From positions 115,317-179,316 of the forward strand of contig CAUGNO010000004.1 of NCBI GenBank assembly GCA_959600905.1: 64,000 nt of DNA, in the 5' to 3' direction. Positions within the stretch are counted from its first letter, which is position 1; every line of letters starts with the position of its first letter. The notes beneath the pieces were generated by a model. That model made no database searches and had not been told where the DNA came from. It was given only the letters and a program-made list of their open reading frames with translations. This document shows, piece after piece, positions 42,120 to 50,692 of the stretch. The DNA is from UMGS1975 sp959600905 (GTDB taxonomy: Bacteria > Bacillota > Clostridia > Christensenellales > QAND01). The translations under genes and the position numbers were made by a program.

Positions 42120-42875
42120 GTGGCAAAGGTTGTAGTAGCGTTGTTGGATCATAATGTGCAGGAAGGAAAGAACCTTCAGGCGTATTTACAGGAAAAGCCG
42201 GATATTGTGTGGAAAGGCTGGTATTTGGATGTCCCACAGATGGAAAAGGCGTTGAAGCGTCAAAGGCCGGATGCCATTGTCGTTTCCATGCAGGATACCG
42301 AACGCGATGCACAGATGCTTTTGGCGCTCTCTAAAGCAGATTTAGCAAATAAGTATCTTTTATATACTTCGCAAACGGACAAAAAATGGCATCAACAGTT
42401 CCATGATTTGCCCGTAGGTTTTGTGGTGTATAAGCAAACGCCGATGGAGGTATTGTACCAAAGGCTATTGATGGTAGCCAAAGCAGCGGGGGAACAGGGC
42501 ATGGTGTATCAGCGCCGAGCACCTGTAAAAATTGCAAAGCAAGAGGTGGCCACGGCGCTTAAGCGTACCGGCGTGGCTCCAAAGCTCTGTGGGTATCATT
42601 ATCTTTGCCGGGCTGTGGAACTGGTTTTAGAGCATCCGGACTGGATGGATAGAATGACAGAAAAACTGTACCCTACCATCGCGGCAGAGTATGAATCCAC
42701 CTCCCAACGTGTGGAGCGTTCGATGCGGTATGCAGTGGAAAATGCATTCGACTGTGGCGACCTCAAAGAGATTGAGCGCGTATTCGGCTATACTGTGGAT
42801 AAGGAAAAAGGAAAACCCAGCAACAGAGAATATATTGCGCGTATGGCGGATAGCCTTCGCATCGCACAGACATAA
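42120..42875 (+). CDS. spo0A: Spo0A-type sporulation regulator with degenerate receiver domain
   Basis: A 251-residue protein starting at GTG 42120. The C-terminal half (about 145-250) is a clear Spo0A DNA-binding domain: GYHYLCRAVELVLEH, LYPTIAAEYESTSQRVERS and FGYTVDKEKGKPSNREYIA. The N-terminal half aligns without gaps to the B. subtilis receiver through residue 56 (Asp10, Asn12, Gly33, Pro50 and Asp51 all in register), but Asp11 is His and the phosphoacceptor Asp56 is Ser; a Thr (83) and the Lys (105) of the switch remain. So the usual phosphorelay input should not work. Position after spoIVB marks it as the true orthologue. It may act without phosphorylation or with another signal. Confidence 0.9.
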   Translation: MAKVVVALLDHNVQEGKNLQAYLQEKPDIVWKGWYLDVPQMEKALKRQRPDAIVVSMQDTERDAQMLLALSKADLANKYLLYTSQTDKKWHQQFHDLPVGFVVYKQTPMEVLYQRLLMVAKAAGEQGMVYQRRAPVKIAKQEVATALKRTGVAPKLCGYHYLCRAVELVLEHPDWMDRMTEKLYPTIAAEYESTSQRVERSMRYAVENAFDCGDLKEIERVFGYTVDKEKGKPSNREYIARMADSLRIAQT

Positions 42876-42913
42876 AACATGCGGCCCGCCCATAACCTGA
42901 TGACAAAGGTGGG

Positions 42914-43540
42914 ATGGCGGCTGTGTATATGCGTAGACGAGGACATAGCAAAAGGGCGCAGGCGGAGATCGTCTCCATGGGGGGATGGTATCTTCTTGTC
43001 CTTTTTGTGTTGCTGGTAGGGATGACTTGCGGCTGGGCCTTACCCTCCTGTGTGGAGGAGGGGGAACGGCAGATCATCACACAGCAGGCGTCGGCGCTGC
43101 TGGCACAGGCGGCCTTGCCCCAAATGCCGCTGGCCGCGATGCTGCTGACGGCCGTGCTCAATGCGTTGCGCACAGTCGGCCTTTTGTTTGTGGGCAGCTT
43201 ATCGCCTTATTTGGCGGTGTTCTCTGGCATTGCATTATGGGCCAAAGGGTTTGGCATTGGGTTTACGCTGCATGGGATGCAGCTGGCACATGGCTTTGGG
43301 GGCTTGTTTTTGGCCTTTGTGATGCTGGCCTTACAAAACTGCCTATATTTACCAAGCTATGCATATTTAGCTGTGCACGGTGGACGGATTCAGGGCTATG
43401 CCAATACGTCGCTGGGCGGAAAAGCATTGCTGTTTTGCCGCCAATATCTATGGTGCTTAGCCGCTATTCTGGCGGCAGTTATGATAGAATGTATTATATC
43501 CCCCTTGCTGCTAAGGGCGATTTACGGATGGATCTTTTGA
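42914..43540 (+). CDS. spoIIM: Stage II sporulation protein SpoIIM
   Basis: A 208-residue membrane protein with about five hydrophobic segments. The block LRTVGLLFVGSLSPYL, then LWAKGFGIGFTLHGM and FVMLALQNCLYLPSYAYLA, and the end VMIECIISPLLL match SpoIIM, which with SpoIID and SpoIIP remodels the septal peptidoglycan during engulfment. ATG 42914 has an AAAGG site at short spacing; ATG 42929 is an alternative start. Proximity to spo0A is consistent. Confidence 0.85.
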   Translation: MAAVYMRRRGHSKRAQAEIVSMGGWYLLVLFVLLVGMTCGWALPSCVEEGERQIITQQASALLAQAALPQMPLAAMLLTAVLNALRTVGLLFVGSLSPYLAVFSGIALWAKGFGIGFTLHGMQLAHGFGGLFLAFVMLALQNCLYLPSYAYLAVHGGRIQGYANTSLGGKALLFCRQYLWCLAAILAAVMIECIISPLLLRAIYGWIF

Positions 43541-43551
43541 AAGGAACGGTT

Positions 43552-44730
43552 ATGAACGGAAAAAAGTGTATCTGTATTGTATTGGATAGCGTGGGAATCG
43601 GTGCGCTGCCGGATGCCGGCCGATTTGGCGATGAGGGCAGCCATACGCTATTGCATGTGATGCAGGCGGGCTATTCGCTGTCCAATTTATGCGCCATGGG
43701 GTTGGCCAACATAGACGGGTGCGGGTTGCCGGGCAAGGTAGAGTCGCCCAAGGGATGTTATGGAAAGGCGGCAGAACGGTTTCAAGGCAAGGATACCACA
43801 GGTGGGCATTGGGAAATTGCGGGCTTGGTTTTGGACAGGCCATTTCCCACATTTCCGCAGGGATTCCCGAAACCCTGCATCCAAGAATTTGAAAAAAGGA
43901 TCGGCAGACACGTCATTGGCAATCGGGCCGAAAGCGGCACAAAGATCATACAGGAACTAGGGGATGAGCATGTGTGCACAGGTTTTCCCATTGTATATAC
44001 CTCTGCGGACAGTGTATTCCAGATCGCTGCGCATGAAGAGGTGATCCCGGTAGAAACCCTGTATGAGATTTGCCGTGAGGCACGTAGGCTGCTGGATGGG
44101 CCGTGGCGCGTCGGCCGTGTCATAGCCCGGCCGTTTACAGGACACAGCGGGGCCTATGTGCGGACAAAGCGGAGAAAGGATTTTTCTGTGCAGCCGCCTG
44201 GGAATACCATGCTGGATGTATTGCAGAAAGCGGGGCTGGAAACCATGGGCATTGGAAAGATCGAAGATATATTTGCCCAAAGAGGGCTGAGCCGGATAGA
44301 GCATACCACGGATAACGCTTCGGGCATTCAGGCAACGCTCCGTGCAATGCAGCAACCGTTCCAGGGGCTTGTCTTTACCAACTTGGTGGATTTTGATATG
44401 CTCTATGGGCACAGAAACGATGTAAAGGGATATGGAGAAGCTCTCACAGTGTTTGACAATGCACTGCCAGAGCTTATAGCGGCATTAGGGCCGGAGGATC
44501 TTTTGATCGTCACAGCCGACCATGGGTGTGATCCTGCTACGCCCTCGACAGATCATTCCAGAGAATACATACCTATTCTTGCGATGGGCCCGGCGGCCAA
44601 AGCCGGCGTAAACCTCGGCGTGCGCGATACGTTTGCAGACATAGCAGCGACAATCCTAACGTTTTTCGGCCTGGACAATCCGCTGCAAGGAACTTCGTTT
44701 TATCAACAAATTATGGGGGAGGCGTTGTGA
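43552..44730 (+). CDS. deoB: Phosphopentomutase
   Basis: A 392-residue alkaline-phosphatase-superfamily mutase that interconverts ribose 1- and 5-phosphate (and deoxy forms). Metal and phospho-Thr motifs: VLDSVGIGALPDAGRFGDEGSHTL, FQGKDTTGGHWE (with the phosphorylated Thr) and TADHGCDPATPSTDHSREYIP. AAAGGAACGG precedes ATG 43552. It joins punA by a one-base overlap for nucleoside salvage. Confidence 0.95.
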   Translation: MNGKKCICIVLDSVGIGALPDAGRFGDEGSHTLLHVMQAGYSLSNLCAMGLANIDGCGLPGKVESPKGCYGKAAERFQGKDTTGGHWEIAGLVLDRPFPTFPQGFPKPCIQEFEKRIGRHVIGNRAESGTKIIQELGDEHVCTGFPIVYTSADSVFQIAAHEEVIPVETLYEICREARRLLDGPWRVGRVIARPFTGHSGAYVRTKRRKDFSVQPPGNTMLDVLQKAGLETMGIGKIEDIFAQRGLSRIEHTTDNASGIQATLRAMQQPFQGLVFTNLVDFDMLYGHRNDVKGYGEALTVFDNALPELIAALGPEDLLIVTADHGCDPATPSTDHSREYIPILAMGPAAKAGVNLGVRDTFADIAATILTFFGLDNPLQGTSFYQQIMGEAL

Positions 44731-45560
44731 TGAGTACACAATATCAACAGGTAATACAGGCGGCTGCTTATATACGCGAAAGGACAAGCTTGGTGCCAAA
44801 GGTGGTATTGGTGCTGGGCTCCGGCCTGGGCGATTATGCCGATAGGATGCAGCAGGCGCAGGTGATTTCCTATGAGCAGATCCCGGGATTCCCGATCTCT
44901 ACGGTAAAAGAGCACAAAGCAAAGCTGATTTTAGGAACGTTATTCGATGTGCCGGTGGCGATCATGCAGGGCCGGTATCACTATTATGAGGGCTATACGC
45001 AGCAGCAGATTACATTGCCGATCCGCGTGCTGCGCGCGTTGGGCGCAGAAATTTTATGTTTGACAAACGCTTCGGGCGGCATCAATCTTTCCTTTGAGCC
45101 GGGCGACCTGATGATGATAGACGACCATATCAATTTTTCCGGGGTATCGCCGTTGATTGGCGAAAATGTGGAAGAGCAAGGGCTGAGGTTTCCCGATATG
45201 TCCATGGCGTATGACAAAACGCTAAAGCAATGCTTGCTACGCGCAGCAGAAAAATCTGGCGTGGACTTAAAGCGAGGAGTATATATGATGTATACCGGCC
45301 CTCAATTTGAAACACCGGCGGAGATCCGTTTTGGCAGAGCCATTGGGGCAGACGCGGCGGGTATGAGCACAGTGCCGGAGGTTATCGTGGGCCGGCATTG
45401 CGGATTTCGGATCTGTGGGGTTAGCTGTATTACCAATATGGCAGCCGGCATTTTGGATCAGCCGCTGTCTCATATCGAAGTAACGGAAACGGCGCTAAAG
45501 GTCAAAGATCAATTTGCCGCGTTGATCGATGCGTTTTTGCGTGAGGTAAAAGAGGCCTGA
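44730..45560 (+). CDS. punA: Purine nucleoside phosphorylase
   Basis: A 276-residue PNP of the trimeric inosine/guanosine type. Signatures: VLVLGSGLGDYADRM, IMQGRYHYYEGYT, LTNASGGIN, GPQFETPAEIRFGRAIGADAAGMSTVPE and VSCITNMAAG. It releases free base and ribose 1-phosphate, which DeoB then uses. GGGGGAGGCG precedes ATG 44730. The deoB-punA-dacF order is that of B. subtilis drm-pupG-dacF. Confidence 0.95.
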   Translation: MSTQYQQVIQAAAYIRERTSLVPKVVLVLGSGLGDYADRMQQAQVISYEQIPGFPISTVKEHKAKLILGTLFDVPVAIMQGRYHYYEGYTQQQITLPIRVLRALGAEILCLTNASGGINLSFEPGDLMMIDDHINFSGVSPLIGENVEEQGLRFPDMSMAYDKTLKQCLLRAAEKSGVDLKRGVYMMYTGPQFETPAEIRFGRAIGADAAGMSTVPEVIVGRHCGFRICGVSCITNMAAGILDQPLSHIEVTETALKVKDQFAALIDAFLREVKEA

Positions 45561-45588
45561 ACAGGCATAAAAATGGAATTTTTAGCAT

Positions 45589-45621
45589 ATCCCTCCATTG
45601 AAAGAAATGGGGGGATTTTTA
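45589..45621 (+). promoter_or_regulatory. Terminator-like hairpin covering the dacF-like ribosome binding site
   Basis: An 11-bp stem, ATCCCTCCATT (45589-45599) with AATGGGGGGAT (45606-45616) and a six-base loop, then TTTT and the ATG of the next gene. The G-run that should act as ribosome binding site lies inside the 3' arm. It is either the deoB-punA terminator or an element that occludes translation of the dacF-like gene, or both. Confidence 0.65.
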
Positions 45622-46766
45622 TGCGAAAAGCATTGGCTGCGTGCCTGGCAGTCTGTTTGATGGCCTTTGGGTGCGGATATGCAATGACAGAGCCTTCTGC
45701 TATGGAAACAAAGAGCAGCAGCGCCGTTTTGATGGAGCAGGGGACGGGGAATATACTGTTTGAAAACAATGCAGATGAACAGATGCCCGCCGCAGGCTGC
45801 GCCAAGGTAATGACGATGCTATTGGTCTTTGAAGCGATAGACGATGGAAGGCTCACGCTGGATGAACAGATCACCGTTTCCCAGACCGCTGCCTCAATGG
45901 GCGGTACACAGGCCTTTTTAGAGGCCAACGCCTCTTACAAAGCGGAGGACCTTTTGAAGGGGCTCTGCGTGGCAAGCGCCAACGACGCGGCCATTGCCTT
46001 TGCCGAAAAGTTGTTTGGCTCGGAGGAGGTTATGGTGCAGAAGATGAATGAAAGGGCCCAGGCGCTGGGATGTACCAATACGACCTTTGTCGATGCCGTC
46101 GGGCTGAAAGATGAAACGGTGACAACAGCGAGGGATTTGGCGCTGATGGCCAAGGCGTTATGCGAGTACAGAAACGTGTTCCCTTATACAAGTGTATACC
46201 AAGATAGCCTAACACATGGTACCGGCCGCGTGACAGAGCTGGTAAACGCCAACCGAATGGTGCGTTTTTACGGAAACTGCGACGGCTTGGCAACGGGCTC
46301 CTCGGCCAAGGCGCGCTATGGTGTGGCGGCTACGGCCAAAAAGGGAGATATGCGGCTGATTGCCGTGGCGTTGGGCAGCACTGACAGCTCTGGAAGATTT
46401 GACGACGCCAAAACCATGCTGGATTATGGATTTGCCAACTATACCTCTAAGGTTGTGGTCCGTAAGGGAGAAACGCTGAAAAAAGAGCTAAAAATCGAGG
46501 GAGGATCGCCGCATACCATCGATGTAGTTGCGGGAGAGGAAGTTCGCCTTGTCATGAATAAAGGAGAAGAAAAAACGCTGGAAAAAGAGCTTGTGCTTCA
46601 GGAAGGCTTGCAGGCCCCCATCCAAAAAGGACAGCAGATAGGCGAGGTCATCATCAAGCAAAACAGCGCCGAGCTCTGCCGCACGGCCGCGGTCAGCGCA
46701 GGAGATATCACACAGCTGAATCTTATGGAATGCGTCCGGCGCATTGCAAAATGGTGGATTCACTAA
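45621..46766 (+). CDS. DacF-like D,D-carboxypeptidase homologue lacking catalytic residues
   Basis: A 381-residue protein of the penicillin-binding protein 5 family by overall sequence (SAVLMEQGTGNILFEN; SVYQDS region; C-terminal PBP5_C-like beta domain). A signal peptide ends in AFGC-like residues 15-18, compatible with a lipoprotein. The SxxK motif is replaced: residues 56-62 are PAAGCAK, with no Ser three residues before Lys62. SxN survives (S119-A-N121) but KTG is A224-T-G226. It is probably a pseudoenzyme. Position after deoB-punA matches dacF of Bacillus. The frame is intact. A hairpin covers its start. Confidence 0.85.
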   Translation: MRKALAACLAVCLMAFGCGYAMTEPSAMETKSSSAVLMEQGTGNILFENNADEQMPAAGCAKVMTMLLVFEAIDDGRLTLDEQITVSQTAASMGGTQAFLEANASYKAEDLLKGLCVASANDAAIAFAEKLFGSEEVMVQKMNERAQALGCTNTTFVDAVGLKDETVTTARDLALMAKALCEYRNVFPYTSVYQDSLTHGTGRVTELVNANRMVRFYGNCDGLATGSSAKARYGVAATAKKGDMRLIAVALGSTDSSGRFDDAKTMLDYGFANYTSKVVVRKGETLKKELKIEGGSPHTIDVVAGEEVRLVMNKGEEKTLEKELVLQEGLQAPIQKGQQIGEVIIKQNSAELCRTAAVSAGDITQLNLMECVRRIAKWWIH

Positions 46767-46782
46767 ACTTAACTTAAATTCA

Positions 46783-46812
46783 TTGACAATCTTTTTAAGG
46801 GCATGATACACT
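46783..46812 (+). promoter_or_regulatory. Promoter of lysA
   Basis: TTGACA (46783-46788), 18-base spacer, TACACT (46807-46812) preceded by TGA: consensus -35 with extended -10. Confidence 0.75.
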
Positions 46813-46848
46813 TAACCATTATAAATCCGATGCACGAGGTGTACTTTT

Positions 46849-48171
46849 ATGCCCAAAAGAATATACGAAATCAATGAGTTGGGTCATCTTGTTTTTGGCG
46901 GCTGTGATACGGTAGAGCTTGCAAAAATATATGGCACCCCTCTGTATGTAATGGACGCGGCCCAGATCGATGCGCAGATGAAGGAATGCGTGCGTGCCAT
47001 GAAAGATCAGTTTGCGGCCTACAAGGTATTTTACGCCAGTAAGGCATTCTGTTCTAAAGCTGTCTATAAAATGGCGAAGAAAAATGGACTGCATTTGGAT
47101 GTTGTCTCGGCCGGCGAACTGAAAATGGCGCTGGAATCCGGTATGCCGGGAGAGCGCATTGCGCTGCATGGAAATGTAAAGCTGTATCCTGAACTGAGCA
47201 TGGCAATAGAGCATGGCTGTACAATCAATATCGACAGTGTGGAAGAGATTGCGGATATCCAGGCCATCGCGGCAGAAAAGGGAAAGCGGGTGCCGGTGCT
47301 GGTGCGTGTAACGCCGGGCGTGGAGGCCCATACGCATAAATATATCCAGACCGGCATCGAGGACTGTAAATTCGGCCTTGGCATTGATAACGGCATGGCT
47401 ATGGAAGCGATTCGTACAATCCTTTCCTGTTCCAATTTGGATTTTTGCGGTATACACGGCCATATTGGTTCGCAGATTTTGGAGGATGAGCCCTATCGGC
47501 CTACGGGACGCAATCTCGCAGCGTTTGCTATGGAGGTTGAATCCAAGCTGGGCGTGCAGGTGAAGGAGATCAATCTTGGCGGCGGTTTTGGCATCATGTA
47601 TACAGAGGAGGATACGCCGTTGCCCATTGTAGAATACATGAAAGAGGCCAAAGCAGGGCTGGAAGAGGTTTACAGCGCGGCTGGAAAACCTCTGCCCGTG
47701 ATCGGCATAGAACCGGGACGCCGCATCGTAGGTGAAGCCGGCATTACGCTGTATACAGTGGCGCTGCGCAAGGAGATTCCCGGTGTACGCTCCTATGTAT
47801 CTGTAGACGGCGGCATGACGGACAACATCCGTGTTTCTATGTATCAAGCGGAATACGAAGGCGTGCTGGCCAATCGAGTGAATGATGCCGTGGAGGAAAA
47901 AGCTCGCGTAGTTGGGCGCTGCTGTGAAAGCGGCGATATCTTGATGATGGAGGCGCCGCTGCCCAAGGCACAGAAGGGCGATATTTTGGCGATGTTTGCC
48001 ACCGGTGCCTATTGCTATGCAATGGCGTCCAACTATAACAAGCTGCCTATTCCCACGGTAGTGATGGTGGAAAATGGAAAGCATGGCGTCATTGTAAAGG
48101 GACAAATGCTCGAGGACATGACGCGCTTTGAGCAAATCCCGGCATGGTTAGGAGAAGAATATGGGGATTAA
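46849..48171 (+). CDS. lysA: Diaminopimelate decarboxylase
   Basis: A 440-residue PLP enzyme of the alanine racemase/ODC fold that makes L-lysine from meso-diaminopimelate. PLP Lys is in FYASKAFCSKA near residue 65; HGHIGSQI near 205, NLGGGFGIMY near 243, GIEPGRRIVGEAG near 286 and GRCCESGDIL near 362 are in place. GAGGTG precedes the ATG. In Bacillus the spoIIA and spoVA operons lie between dacF and lysA; here they do not. Confidence 0.95.
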   Translation: MPKRIYEINELGHLVFGGCDTVELAKIYGTPLYVMDAAQIDAQMKECVRAMKDQFAAYKVFYASKAFCSKAVYKMAKKNGLHLDVVSAGELKMALESGMPGERIALHGNVKLYPELSMAIEHGCTINIDSVEEIADIQAIAAEKGKRVPVLVRVTPGVEAHTHKYIQTGIEDCKFGLGIDNGMAMEAIRTILSCSNLDFCGIHGHIGSQILEDEPYRPTGRNLAAFAMEVESKLGVQVKEINLGGGFGIMYTEEDTPLPIVEYMKEAKAGLEEVYSAAGKPLPVIGIEPGRRIVGEAGITLYTVALRKEIPGVRSYVSVDGGMTDNIRVSMYQAEYEGVLANRVNDAVEEKARVVGRCCESGDILMMEAPLPKAQKGDILAMFATGAYCYAMASNYNKLPIPTVVMVENGKHGVIVKGQMLEDMTRFEQIPAWLGEEYGD

Positions 48172-48829
48172 CCAATTGTTTCGAGATCCGGGCTCGTTTT
48201 TGTACGCGATGCTTCTCACGTTGCCCGGCATTATCATAGGCCTTACATTTCATGAATATGCCCATGCATATGTTTCTTACAAGCTGGGCGACCCGACTCC
48301 TAAAAATCAGGGGCGGGTAACGATTTCCCCGTTTGCGCACATCGATCCGCTGGGATTTATTATGCTGCTGCTGTTTCGCTTTGGATATGGTAAGCCAGTT
48401 ATGATCAATCCCAACAACTATAAAGACAGGCGTAAAGGAGAGATCCTAGTTTCTTTGGCCGGTGTTACGATGAATTTCATCGTAGCGGTGGTATGCGCGC
48501 TGATTTATTATCTATTGATAAAATTCCAGGTGTTGGCGTTCGGCTCGGTGATTCGCATCATGCTGCAGTATACGATTATCATCAATATCAATTTGATGGT
48601 CTTTAACCTGCTGCCGATTCCTCCCTTAGATGGCTACAAGGTGGTACGCAATCTTTTGATTGGGAAAATCGACGTTGGTAAGCTGTGGCAATTCGAAAGC
48701 TTTTTCAACCGCTACGGGTTTATCATCCTGTTTATCTTATTGTACTTGCCTGCTACGCAAGCACTGATCCAGGCGCTTTCTGGCTATGTTTTGGACTTTG
48801 TCAATTTGCTGACAGCCTGGATCCTGTAA
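48161..48829 (+). CDS. Site-2 protease family membrane metalloprotease
   Basis: A 222-residue M50-type protease with five to six membrane helices. The zinc motif HEYAHAYVS is near residue 32 and the second half motif NLLPIPPLDGYKVV near 145. Such small S2P proteins upstream of scpA are common in Clostridia; substrate unknown. It is not the SpoIVFB of SigK processing by context, though that cannot be excluded. It overlaps lysA by 11 bases and is followed two bases later by scpA. Confidence 0.88.
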   Translation: MGINQLFRDPGSFLYAMLLTLPGIIIGLTFHEYAHAYVSYKLGDPTPKNQGRVTISPFAHIDPLGFIMLLLFRFGYGKPVMINPNNYKDRRKGEILVSLAGVTMNFIVAVVCALIYYLLIKFQVLAFGSVIRIMLQYTIIININLMVFNLLPIPPLDGYKVVRNLLIGKIDVGKLWQFESFFNRYGFIILFILLYLPATQALIQALSGYVLDFVNLLTAWIL

Positions 48830-48831
48830 CG

Positions 48832-49569
48832 ATGACGTATGCGGTAAAATTGGAGTCCTTTGAAGGACCTTTGGATCTGCTTTTGCATCTGATTGCAAAG
48901 GCCCAGGTGGACATCAAAGATATTTTTGTCTCTGAAATCACAGATCAGTATCTATCCTATTTAGAGCAGATGGAGCAGTTGGATATGGAGCAGGCCACAG
49001 AGTTTTTGACCATGGCCGCCACGCTGCTCAACATAAAATCGAGAAGCTTGCTGCCAAAACCGGAAAAGGTGGAGGAAGATGAAGATCCAGAGGCGCTGCT
49101 GATTTTACAGCTAGAGGAGTATAAAAGGATCAAGCAGGTTTCGGATACGCTGCATGAAATGGAAGCGCATGCGGCCAAAAGCTACTATAAACTGCCGGAA
49201 GAGTACGCGTTTCAGGACGACCCGTTGAACTTAGAAGGCGTGAGCGTAGAATCGCTGTTTGATGCTTTGCAGGAATTGCTTGCGCAAAAAAAAGAGACAG
49301 AGCAAAGGCCGGCGCGTATCAACGTGATTCGCGCAGAGCCGTATACCGTACGGCACCAGATTGCGCATGTAAGGGCCTTTTTATCCAAACGGGGGCGCAT
49401 GCGGTTTGATGAATTGTTTGCAACCCATGCAACGCGCAACGAAATCATTGCAACCTTTTTGGCGCTTTTGGAATTGATTTCGGCCGGCGAAGCGGGCGCC
49501 AGCCAAAACCAGAGATATGGCGCCATAGAGATCGTCTACAAGGGAAAACGGAAAGAGGAAAAGGCATGA
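48832..49569 (+). CDS. scpA: Segregation and condensation protein A
   Basis: A 245-residue kleisin (YAVKLESFEGPLDLLLHLI; FVSEITDQYLSYL; AATLLNIKSRSLLP) that bridges the SMC dimer and binds ScpB. The N-terminal helical domain and C-terminal winged helix (about 180-240) are both visible. ATG 48832 is the standard start; the upstream open frame overlaps the protease gene and is discarded. It overlaps scpB by four bases. Confidence 0.95.
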   Translation: MTYAVKLESFEGPLDLLLHLIAKAQVDIKDIFVSEITDQYLSYLEQMEQLDMEQATEFLTMAATLLNIKSRSLLPKPEKVEEDEDPEALLILQLEEYKRIKQVSDTLHEMEAHAAKSYYKLPEEYAFQDDPLNLEGVSVESLFDALQELLAQKKETEQRPARINVIRAEPYTVRHQIAHVRAFLSKRGRMRFDELFATHATRNEIIATFLALLELISAGEAGASQNQRYGAIEIVYKGKRKEEKA

Positions 49570-50105
49570 ATGATGCGCAGGCCAGAGGCGCGCTGGAAGC
49601 GATACTATTTGTGGCCGGGGAAGCGGTACAGCTAGAAGATCTGGCCCGTGCGCTGGAGATGACGGTATTGGAGTGCGATGGCTTTATCGACCGTATGGCC
49701 CAGCAGTATTTGGCAGAGCAGCGCGGCGTAGAGATCATCCGTATCGAAGACAAAGTGCAATTTCGTACAAGCCGGCAATATGCAGAGCAGGTGCAAACGG
49801 CGCTCAAGCCGTTATCTGAACGGACGCTGTCCAGATCGGTGCTGGAAACGCTTTCCATCGTTGCTTACAAGCAGCCTGTTACCCGCAGTGAAATTGAAGG
49901 CATCAAAGGAGTATCGGCGGATTACTCGCTGAGAACCCTTTTACAGCGTCGCTTGATAGAGCCTGTCGGCAGAAAGGAAACGATAGGACGGCCAATGATG
50001 TATGGAACAACGGATGAATTTATGCGGCATTTTGGGCTGTCTACGCTTTCGGAACTGCCGCCTTTGCCAGAGATAGAAAAAGAGGAGGAAGAGATGCCGC
50101 TCTAA
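49566..50105 (+). CDS. scpB: Segregation and condensation protein B
   Basis: A 179-residue protein with two winged-helix domains (RGALEAILFVAGEAVQLEDLA; VLETLSIVAYKQPVTRSEIEGIKGV). ScpB dimers bind ScpA in the SMC complex. Normal length, overlapping scpA as ATGA. Confidence 0.95.
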   Translation: MNDAQARGALEAILFVAGEAVQLEDLARALEMTVLECDGFIDRMAQQYLAEQRGVEIIRIEDKVQFRTSRQYAEQVQTALKPLSERTLSRSVLETLSIVAYKQPVTRSEIEGIKGVSADYSLRTLLQRRLIEPVGRKETIGRPMMYGTTDEFMRHFGLSTLSELPPLPEIEKEEEEMPL

Positions 50106-50158
50106 GAGCGTAAAATGAATAAAGCAGGGCATACTAACCCAAAGTTGAGGTGGTTGGT

Positions 50159-50692
50159 ATGCTTTTTTTGTTGGCTTTTACTGTTGGGTTTGTCTTAACG
50201 CTGCCCATTCAGGCAGAGATTGAAGCGGAAGCGGATCTGTACGGTACAGAGGGAGCGCTTTCCTTAGGGCTGCCTGGTTTACGCAAAGAGGTTCAATGGC
50301 ATGTGCCCTGGCTGGCCTGGACTCCGAAACAACGAAAAAACAATACTAAGATCAAGATGCGGACGATCTGGCGTTCAATACAGTATCTATTGAAAAAAAC
50401 AACGTTTTATGATCTCGAGGTGAAAACAAAGCTCGGCACCGGCGATGCAGCGCAAACTGCGCTCATTTGCGGCGCAGCCAACGGAATTACCCGAGCGCTT
50501 ATCGCAGGCTTTATGCGTGATGTGCGCCCGGGAGACTTTGCACAGGCTTTCGCCTGTGAACCTTGCTTTGAAACAGACTGCTTGGCTGTAAGGATTTCAT
50601 GTATAGCAAGCGTGCCTCTCGTCCATATTATTGGTGCAGGGCTTTTGATACCGATCAACCATTGGAGGGAAAAACGAAATGCATCCCATTGA
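50159..50692 (+). CDS. DUF2953 protein
   Basis: A 177-residue protein with an N-terminal membrane helix (about 1-20) and a soluble remainder. It matches the DUF2953 family found between scpB and gerW in many Clostridia; the family has no established function, but its neighbours suggest sporulation. Eight bases separate GAGG from ATG 50159. The 3' end overlaps gerW by 14 bases. Confidence 0.75.
   Translation: MLFLLAFTVGFVLTLPIQAEIEAEADLYGTEGALSLGLPGLRKEVQWHVPWLAWTPKQRKNNTKIKMRTIWRSIQYLLKKTTFYDLEVKTKLGTGDAAQTALICGAANGITRALIAGFMRDVRPGDFAQAFACEPCFETDCLAVRISCIASVPLVHIIGAGLLIPINHWREKRNASH

Noticed and set aside
45621..46766. Pseudogene call for the DacF-like gene
   Set aside because: The frame is intact for 381 codons with signal peptide and C-terminal domain; only catalytic residues are changed.
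46819..48135. 438-codon antisense open frame over lysA
   Set aside because: It is a mirror of lysA codon usage; the + strand protein is fully recognisable and the antisense product resembles nothing known.
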